A stretch of DNA of 64,000 nucleotides, taken from contig JARLHA010000066.1 of assembly GCA_031292485.1 (NCBI GenBank), positions 1 to 64,000 of the forward strand. Reading direction: 5' to 3'. The DNA comes from Mucilaginibacter sp. Lineage in GTDB: Bacteria > Bacteroidota > Bacteroidia > Sphingobacteriales > Sphingobacteriaceae. The notes under the pieces are model-generated. The model searched no databases, had not been told where the DNA came from, and worked only from the letters and a program-made list of their open reading frames with translations. The position numbers were made by a program, and so were the translations under genes. This document shows positions 58,587 to 64,000 of the stretch, in pieces; within the stretch, counting starts at the first letter, position 1; each line of letters opens with the position of its first letter.

Positions 58587-60686
58587 TTATTCTATTACAC
58601 CCACTTCCGCGACAGACACTCCAGTACCGCTAACCACATGCTTTACTGTGAATTTAAAGTATTGTGCTTTTACCGGCTGTTTCAGCGCAACTATTTGTTC
58701 GATGGGATTTGATTTGATATTGGAGAATTCACCCTCCGCAACCTGCTGCCAGGTTACCCCATCGCTGCTGATACTGAAGGTATAACGATCAGCAATACCA
58801 TCAATTTTTTTATCCTGCCTTGGCAGGTAAGTAAAGGCTTTTATCATTCTTTCTTCGCCCAAAGAAACGCTGATCTCCTGCGGCATATCCGTGCCTGAGG
58901 TGTTCCAGATAGTATACGGGTCATCATCGATAGCCGATTGGGCGTTTCCTGAAGACGGACTTGCAGCAAGCACCTTCCAGTTTTGTTTGGAAAGGCCAAA
59001 TTGCTTAACAGCTATCTCACTACGCTCCGAAGGATTTTCAAAACCTGCAGCTTTCAGTAAACTACCATTCTTTAAGTCAAAAGGGCTGGCATAAACGGGC
59101 GATTTAAAAGTTGGTTCAGTTCCGTCCAAAGTATAATGGATGCTTTCAACAGGGGCTTCTGTTGTTATAGATACTTTTCCTTCTTTATCCCTCAAAATTT
59201 CAGGGGCACTTAAATGTATAGGCTCCTTAAATAATCCGAAATCGCTAAGCGCGATACAAACCGGCGCGTATAGGTGTAATTTAATTTTGGATGATGTTAT
59301 GGATTGCGGCAAGCGGATCAAACGGCAGGCGCCGATGGAGGTAACGCCCGCTATTTTTGTCCATCTGCCATCCAGCCAGGCATCAACCCTAACTGAATCT
59401 ATCCGCTGGCCGAGTTTAATATTCTCGCGCAGGCGGATCACGTTAAACGTCTTGGGGCTGTGCAGGTTGATGATCAGTTCCGGGTGGGTAACCGCGTTAT
59501 CAGTAGCCCAATATGAATAACGGTCATTATCAATAAGCTTTTCCGGTCCGTACTTTAAAGCGTTATGTCCGCGCACATTATCGGCTGTAAATGTAGCGCC
59601 ATGCGCCAGGTTTACCGCGAAAGTCTTTTTGATGATCTGACCGAATTGTTTTAGCTTATTTACATCCTCGCTGGTAAGCTGTCCCGTTTTATCAGGTGAC
59701 AGCCCCAGGTCGAGGCATGCGCCCCGGCCTACACTTTTATAGTACAGGTCGACAAGCTGGTAAGCTGATTTTGATTGCCCATCCTGAGATTTGTGATAAA
59801 ACCAGCCGGCTCTCAGCGGAACGTCGCATTCAGCGGGCAGCCATTGTGCAGCATTGCGGGTACCTTCAACACTTTCCCACGCTTTAACGTTGCCGTTTGA
59901 GGGAACCTCCCCTACTTCCGCATGGGGCACAAATGTTTCCCAGCAGGTTTCGCCTGCATGGCCTTCCTCATTGCCCACCCAGCGGACATCGGGGCCTACG
60001 TCGCCAAAAATACAGGCGCCGGGCTGCATTTTACGGGTAATAGCCCAGGTATCGTTCCAGCCATAATAGGTTGATTTATCAATTTTACGCACTTCGCGCG
60101 CGCCGCCATAATAACCGTCGCCGCCATTCGCGCCATCGTGCCACGACATAAACAGTGGCCCATAATTGCTGTAAAGCTCTTTCAATTGTTTACGGTAAAC
60201 ATTGGTTACATATTCGGGCGTACCGTAAATCGGGTTGTTCCTATCCCAGGGCGAGCAATAAACCCCCATTTTCATGCCCAGCTTTTGGGTGGCCAGCTCG
60301 TATTCCTTTAAAATATCCCCGTGTCCGTTTTTATATGGAGTTTTGCTGATGTTGTGATCTGTGGTTTTTGTCGGCCATAAACAGAATCCATCATGATGCT
60401 TGGCTACTACTACAATGCCATTTAGCCCGCCGGCTTTTGCCGCGCTCAATATCTGCATTGCGCTAAAATGTGCCGGGTTGAAAAGCTGATTTGGTTCATC
60501 ACCATAGCCCCATTCCTTGTCGGTAAATGTAGCCATACTGAAATGGACAATACAATACATCTCCGTTTCCTGCCACCGCAACTGGCGTGTGGAAGGTAAT
60601 GCGCCATAAGGTTTGGGAGCGGGTTGCGCCAAAGCAGTTGCTCCGCTTAACAATAATAAAAATGCTGTTAACCTGTTTTTCATCAT
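58587..60686 (-). CDS. GH29 alpha-L-fucosidase with C-terminal chitobiase-like and discoidin domains
   Basis: A 699-aa secreted retaining fucosidase (signal peptide, residues 1-20). The catalytic barrel contains YCIVHFSMATFTDKEWGYGD, IVVVAKHHDGFCLWPTKTTD and the nucleophile region FMSWHDGANGGDGYYGGA, with D184 as likely nucleophile. After it come a discoidin-like segment, a chitobiase-like C-terminal segment (SIHYTLDGTEPTFKSPVYAS) and a final F5/8-type C domain (IKAFTYLPRQDKKIDGIADR). This resembles the GH29-B subtype, specific for alpha-1,3/1,4-fucose. Starts 3 bases after the GH20 stop. Confidence 0.93.
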   Translation of the reverse strand: MMKNRLTAFLLLLSGATALAQPAPKPYGALPSTRQLRWQETEMYCIVHFSMATFTDKEWGYGDEPNQLFNPAHFSAMQILSAAKAGGLNGIVVVAKHHDGFCLWPTKTTDHNISKTPYKNGHGDILKEYELATQKLGMKMGVYCSPWDRNNPIYGTPEYVTNVYRKQLKELYSNYGPLFMSWHDGANGGDGYYGGAREVRKIDKSTYYGWNDTWAITRKMQPGACIFGDVGPDVRWVGNEEGHAGETCWETFVPHAEVGEVPSNGNVKAWESVEGTRNAAQWLPAECDVPLRAGWFYHKSQDGQSKSAYQLVDLYYKSVGRGACLDLGLSPDKTGQLTSEDVNKLKQFGQIIKKTFAVNLAHGATFTADNVRGHNALKYGPEKLIDNDRYSYWATDNAVTHPELIINLHSPKTFNVIRLRENIKLGQRIDSVRVDAWLDGRWTKIAGVTSIGACRLIRLPQSITSSKIKLHLYAPVCIALSDFGLFKEPIHLSAPEILRDKEGKVSITTEAPVESIHYTLDGTEPTFKSPVYASPFDLKNGSLLKAAGFENPSERSEIAVKQFGLSKQNWKVLAASPSSGNAQSAIDDDPYTIWNTSGTDMPQEISVSLGEERMIKAFTYLPRQDKKIDGIADRYTFSISSDGVTWQQVAEGEFSNIKSNPIEQIVALKQPVKAQYFKFTVKHVVSGTGVSVAEVGVIE

Positions 60687-60689
60687 TTA

Positions 60690-62966
60690 TTAGTTTTTAA
60701 ACCAGGAAGATGGAATCTCCTGCGGAGATGATCCGTTAAAACTGTATTTTAATTTTAAAGTGAAACCACCGCCGCCCTCGATAAAATCGAGCGCGAAGGG
60801 CTGCAAACCTTTTCGCAGCGCCACCTGCCCGTTCTTTTCAATAGCCGAATGCAGGCCATCATTGTTTACGGTTTCGCTGTTGGCTATTTTCAATATCCCG
60901 CCGTCATCACAGGTTAAATAAAAACTGTAAATGCCATCGGCCGGGATATCGATATAGCCCCTGTACTGCAAGCCAAATGACGGCGCCTTAACGGTTGATG
61001 GAACTGTAATGCTGTTGCTGGTAAACACACTATCTGGCTTACCATTAATTAACAGGGTACTTTTAAAAAATGCTTTGTAATAACTGCAAACCAGCCCCGG
61101 CTTTGTTTCTGCTGCTTTAACGGCTTCGGCGTATTTTTCCTTTTTATAATTCAGTGTATAAATATCACCGCGCAAACCATTGGGCATAAATGCTGCAAGC
61201 TTAACTGTTTGCGATGTTTTGATCACCAAAGAGCCTTTTAGCTCGGCTGATAAAGTGGACGGTAATGTATTATCGGTAGTATAAAAAATGCGCATTGCGC
61301 TCAGCGGCTTTTTAACCAGCAAAGTATCTGCATCGGTAAATACATTTTCGGTGATCATACCCGGCAAATCGGGCAAGCGGTAATGCACTTTTAAGGCATC
61401 CAGGCGTTTGTATTGCATGATAAGCCTTTGTGTGTATGAATCGTACTCACCGGGCTGGTTCGTCCATAAATTTTCGGCAAGGGCGGTCATCCGGGGCATT
61501 ATCATGTAATCAGCACGTTTCTCCGATGGTATGGTTTCCGACCAGGTACAGGCTTGTCCGCCAATAATTAATCCTGCCTCAGTTGAAGTCAGGCCTTTGG
61601 GAATAGGGTTGAAGTGATATACTTTATATACCGAGTATTGGTCGGGCTGATTATCAAAATACAGCGGCTCACCTGGCGCCATAATTACCTGGTTACCATT
61701 TTTTACTGCTTTAACCGGGGCGTCAGGTACCCAGGTGCGCCAGTACATAATTTTTGCTGTAGGGCTTATTCCGCCTTCTATAATTTCGTCCCAGCCGATC
61801 AGCTTGCGCCCTTTCGAGTTGAAGAATTTTTCCATCCGGTTGATGAAGTAGCTTTGCAGCGCCGGCAAATCCTTTATTCCTTCCCGCTCCATTAATGCCT
61901 TGCAAGCCGGAGATTTTGCCCATTCAGACCTTTCCACCTCATCTCCCCCGATGTGGATATATTCAGATGGAAAAATAGCCATGATCTCGGTAAAAATATT
62001 TTCAGCAAACTCAAAAGTCTTTTCGTTGCAAGGGCAGATGGGTTCGCTAAAATCGTTCTTTTTATTTACTTCGTTACAGGTTAAAAAAGGATAAGCGTTG
62101 ATCGCGGCCATCATATGGCCCGGCATGTCAATCTCGGGGATAATATCAATGTGCCTGGAAGCGGCATAAGCCACCAGGGCCTTCATTTGCTGCTGGGTAT
62201 AAAATCCGCCGTAAAGTATTTTCCCGTCACGATGGATAATGTGTGATCCATCTATCTTAAAATCAGGGTTATCTTTCTCCCGTTTCATGCACACTGAATC
62301 GTTTATATCGAACGAGCGCCATGCACCTTCTTCAGTTAGCTTCGGATATTTTTTTATTTCGATGCGCCAGCCCTGGTCATCAGTTAGATGCAGGTGCAGC
62401 TTGTTCATTTTATACAACGCCATTACATCGATCAACTTTTTAAGATAACTGATGCCAAAAAAATGCCGCGATACATCCAGGTGCATGCCCCGCCAGGCAT
62501 AAGCCGGTGCGTCGTTTATCTTTAATACAGGCAGTGAAAGATGCTTATAAGTTTTTCCGCTTTCTATTTCCGCGGGCAATAATTGCCTGATGGTTTCGAT
62601 TGCGTGGAATATGCCGGCAGGCGATCCGGCTGAAATGGTGACCTTTAAAGGAGTAATTTCAAGGCCATAGGCTTCAGGGGCAGTAATAGATGCATCATTT
62701 ACCAGTTGTATAGAACGCGACGCCTGTGAATTTATAACCTTCAGTCTTTTACCTAAACCTTTTATCAAAATTTGGTTAAGCTGATCAGCTTCGCCGCTAA
62801 AATAACCATGCGGGATAACTATAGTTGTTTGCGGGCTGATATCAAAAGTTCCTGTTCCCCTAACCAAATGTGCCGGCATCGGAATAAGGGGTAAGTTTTG
62901 GGCCTGGGAAATATTTATTGTGACAATGACAGTAATAAAGGATAACAGAAAAAAACGTTTACACAT
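60690..62966 (-). CDS. GH20 beta-N-acetylhexosaminidase with PA14-like C-terminus
   Basis: A 758-aa secreted enzyme. The start at 62966 (MCKRFFLLSF) gives a proper signal peptide; a start eight codons upstream is possible. Residues about 25-150 are the GH20b domain. The catalytic barrel has YAWRGMHLDVSRHFFGISYL, LHLHLTDDQGWRIEIKKYP and the acid/assisting pair in HIGGDEVER (D342, E343). A chitobiase-like module follows (RIFYTTDNTLPS). The C-terminus resembles PA14 (GIYSFYLTCDDGGILKIANS). First gene of the fucosidase operon, removing terminal GlcNAc/GalNAc. Confidence 0.94.
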   Translation of the reverse strand: MCKRFFLLSFITVIVTINISQAQNLPLIPMPAHLVRGTGTFDISPQTTIVIPHGYFSGEADQLNQILIKGLGKRLKVINSQASRSIQLVNDASITAPEAYGLEITPLKVTISAGSPAGIFHAIETIRQLLPAEIESGKTYKHLSLPVLKINDAPAYAWRGMHLDVSRHFFGISYLKKLIDVMALYKMNKLHLHLTDDQGWRIEIKKYPKLTEEGAWRSFDINDSVCMKREKDNPDFKIDGSHIIHRDGKILYGGFYTQQQMKALVAYAASRHIDIIPEIDMPGHMMAAINAYPFLTCNEVNKKNDFSEPICPCNEKTFEFAENIFTEIMAIFPSEYIHIGGDEVERSEWAKSPACKALMEREGIKDLPALQSYFINRMEKFFNSKGRKLIGWDEIIEGGISPTAKIMYWRTWVPDAPVKAVKNGNQVIMAPGEPLYFDNQPDQYSVYKVYHFNPIPKGLTSTEAGLIIGGQACTWSETIPSEKRADYMIMPRMTALAENLWTNQPGEYDSYTQRLIMQYKRLDALKVHYRLPDLPGMITENVFTDADTLLVKKPLSAMRIFYTTDNTLPSTLSAELKGSLVIKTSQTVKLAAFMPNGLRGDIYTLNYKKEKYAEAVKAAETKPGLVCSYYKAFFKSTLLINGKPDSVFTSNSITVPSTVKAPSFGLQYRGYIDIPADGIYSFYLTCDDGGILKIANSETVNNDGLHSAIEKNGQVALRKGLQPFALDFIEGGGGFTLKLKYSFNGSSPQEIPSSWFKN

Positions 62967-63091
62967 ATGTAGAATTTTAAAAGACAGCATAAATATTTCA
63001 GGCTATCCAGCTATCAGCCATGAAAAAATATAACGGCAATCCCTCCTGCTAAACAAAGCTGGCGCGGAGCGATGACCAAATGTAAAAAAAA

Positions 63092-64000
63092 TTAGCTTCT
63101 TTCGTGGATAGGTGAATGTCTGAATTTTAAAAAGGTACCCCCTCTTTTTGAAAAAACCGTTTTTATCTCAGCAATTATGGCTAAAGCTATCTCTTCAGGG
63201 CTTAATGCCCCGATATCAAGACCAGCAGGCGCATAAATACGTTCCATGTTGTCGTCGGAAATCGGCCGACTTTCTTTAGCCAGTTCATTAAATATTTTTT
63301 CGGAGCGCACCCTGGGGCCGAGCATCCCGATATAAAATGCCTCAGTTTGCAGCACCTTTGGCAAATTTGCCTTATCGGTTTTATAATCATGCGACATCAA
63401 TACGATGGCCGTGTACTGGTCGATCCGGATATCACTTAACTGATCGTAGCTAAAAATGGCATCAACAGTGTCGGCCAATTTGGTATTTATCTTCAGCGGG
63501 CTTGAAACCATGGTTACCTGCCAGCCAACCTCCTTTGTGAGCCGGGCAAGCGGGTATATGTCATATTGATGACCCATTAAAACCAGCCTGATCTCGGGCA
63601 GCAGTATTTCAATAAACGCAGCTAATTTTCCGCCATCGGCCTTTTCAATTTGAACGGGCATTGATTTACCGCTTTCAATCCGGGCGTTTATATGTTCCTG
63701 CAAATGTTGTTCGATGGTTGTATCAGCAAAAACAGTCAGGCTTTGAGCCGTTTTGTACCGGATTACGTCGCCGGTTCGTACATTCGGCCAAGTACCTTCC
63801 AGGTTGGTAATGGTCATCAACACGTTCGTTTGCCTGTTAGCCGCTACACAGGTTTTTAAAACCTCCACCGGGTTGTTTTTATCCTGATATTGAAGCGGGG
63901 TAAACAAAACGTCAATAATACCGTTGCAACCCAGTCCAACTCCTATCTGATAGGTATCATCCTCGGTTGTATCGTAAGTTATTAAGGAAGACTCAGATTT
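63092..64000 (-). CDS. XdhC/CoxI family protein (5' end beyond window)
   Basis: The frame stays open to base 64000, so the gene's start lies outside; 303 codons including the stop are visible. The N-terminal part reads TYDTTEDDTYQIGVGLGCNG, the XdhC_CoxI domain. The C-terminal half is the XdhC Rossmann domain (AIVLMSHDYKTDKANLPKVL, FYIGMLGPRVRSEKI, YAPAGLDIGALSPEEIALAI). XdhC proteins bind molybdenum cofactor and insert its sulfurated form into enzymes such as xanthine dehydrogenase. The partner enzyme is presumably beyond the window. A TTG at 63905-63907 is not the real start. Confidence 0.92.
   Translation of the reverse strand, partial: KSESSLITYDTTEDDTYQIGVGLGCNGIIDVLFTPLQYQDKNNPVEVLKTCVAANRQTNVLMTITNLEGTWPNVRTGDVIRYKTAQSLTVFADTTIEQHLQEHINARIESGKSMPVQIEKADGGKLAAFIEILLPEIRLVLMGHQYDIYPLARLTKEVGWQVTMVSSPLKINTKLADTVDAIFSYDQLSDIRIDQYTAIVLMSHDYKTDKANLPKVLQTEAFYIGMLGPRVRSEKIFNELAKESRPISDDNMERIYAPAGLDIGALSPEEIALAIIAEIKTVFSKRGGTFLKFRHSPIHERS

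Noticed and set aside
63905..63907. TTG as the start of the xdhC-like gene
   Set aside because: The frame continues upstream with conserved XdhC residues to the window edge, so the gene is simply cut.

Overview
The window looks like a chromosomal segment of a Bacteroidota member, most likely Sphingobacteriaceae (Mucilaginibacter- or Pedobacter-like). The evidence is a SusC/SusD pair, secreted glycoside hydrolases (GH130, GH20, GH29, GH95), a short Bacteroidota-type primary sigma factor, starts that mostly lack Shine-Dalgarno motifs, and several foldback repeat families. Species is inferred from protein style only. No rRNA, tRNA, CRISPR array or complete mobile element was seen; the first 126 bases are the 3' end of an IS1595-type transposase.

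Layout. (1) 0-4.2 kb: transposase tail, a secreted polysaccharide deacetylase, and an AraC regulator divergent from an SDR and an aldo/keto reductase, each preceded by a copy of the same 38-bp element. (2) 4.2-15.9 kb: a leftward glycan-use locus (ROK kinase, FucP-type sugar transporter, secreted GH130, SusC, SusD, LamG lipoprotein) with a rightward LacI regulator. Four near-identical palindromes (core AAACCGGTTTT) lie in pairs before the GH130 gene and before the lacI-type gene. (3) 15.9-29.8 kb: nitrate assimilation. It holds siroheme methyltransferase, NirB, NirD, a Crp/Fnr regulator with an FNR-like cysteine cluster, an outer-membrane channel, a NarK-type transporter, a nitrate reductase fused to an FAD/BFD reductase module, and a protein that looks like a sulfite/nitrite reductase that lost its siroheme cysteines and gained a rubredoxin. 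FNR-type dyads (TGAT-N4-ATCA) lie before nirB/cobA and before the regulator. (4) 30-37.5 kb: mixed genes (acyltransferase, small membrane and secreted proteins, an orphan HigA-like antitoxin, Gfo/Idh/MocA oxidoreductase, YceI, lipase maturation factor family). (5) 37.8-54.3 kb: lipid scavenging and beta-oxidation: SGNH hydrolase, FadL, AraC regulator, acyl-CoA dehydrogenase, EtfBA, thioesterase, acyl-CoA-binding protein, FadN-type bifunctional enzyme, thiolase, acyl-CoA ligase, enoyl-CoA hydratase, and 2,4-dienoyl-CoA reductase. A pair of about 39-bp elements in inverted orientation brackets the AraC gene, one facing fadL and one facing the beta-oxidation genes. (6) 54.3-64 kb: DUF3606 protein, primary sigma factor, a leftward GH20-GH29-GH95 operon for fucosylated glycans containing the remnant of an SGNH hydrolase gene, and the start-truncated xdhC-like gene at the right edge.

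The most unusual items are the siroheme-less reductase/rubredoxin protein with the fused nitrate reductase, the three regulator/operator sets readable directly from repeated intergenic DNA, the duplicated nirD 3' end flanking a repeat-bearing insert, and the decayed SGNH gene between GH29 and GH95.
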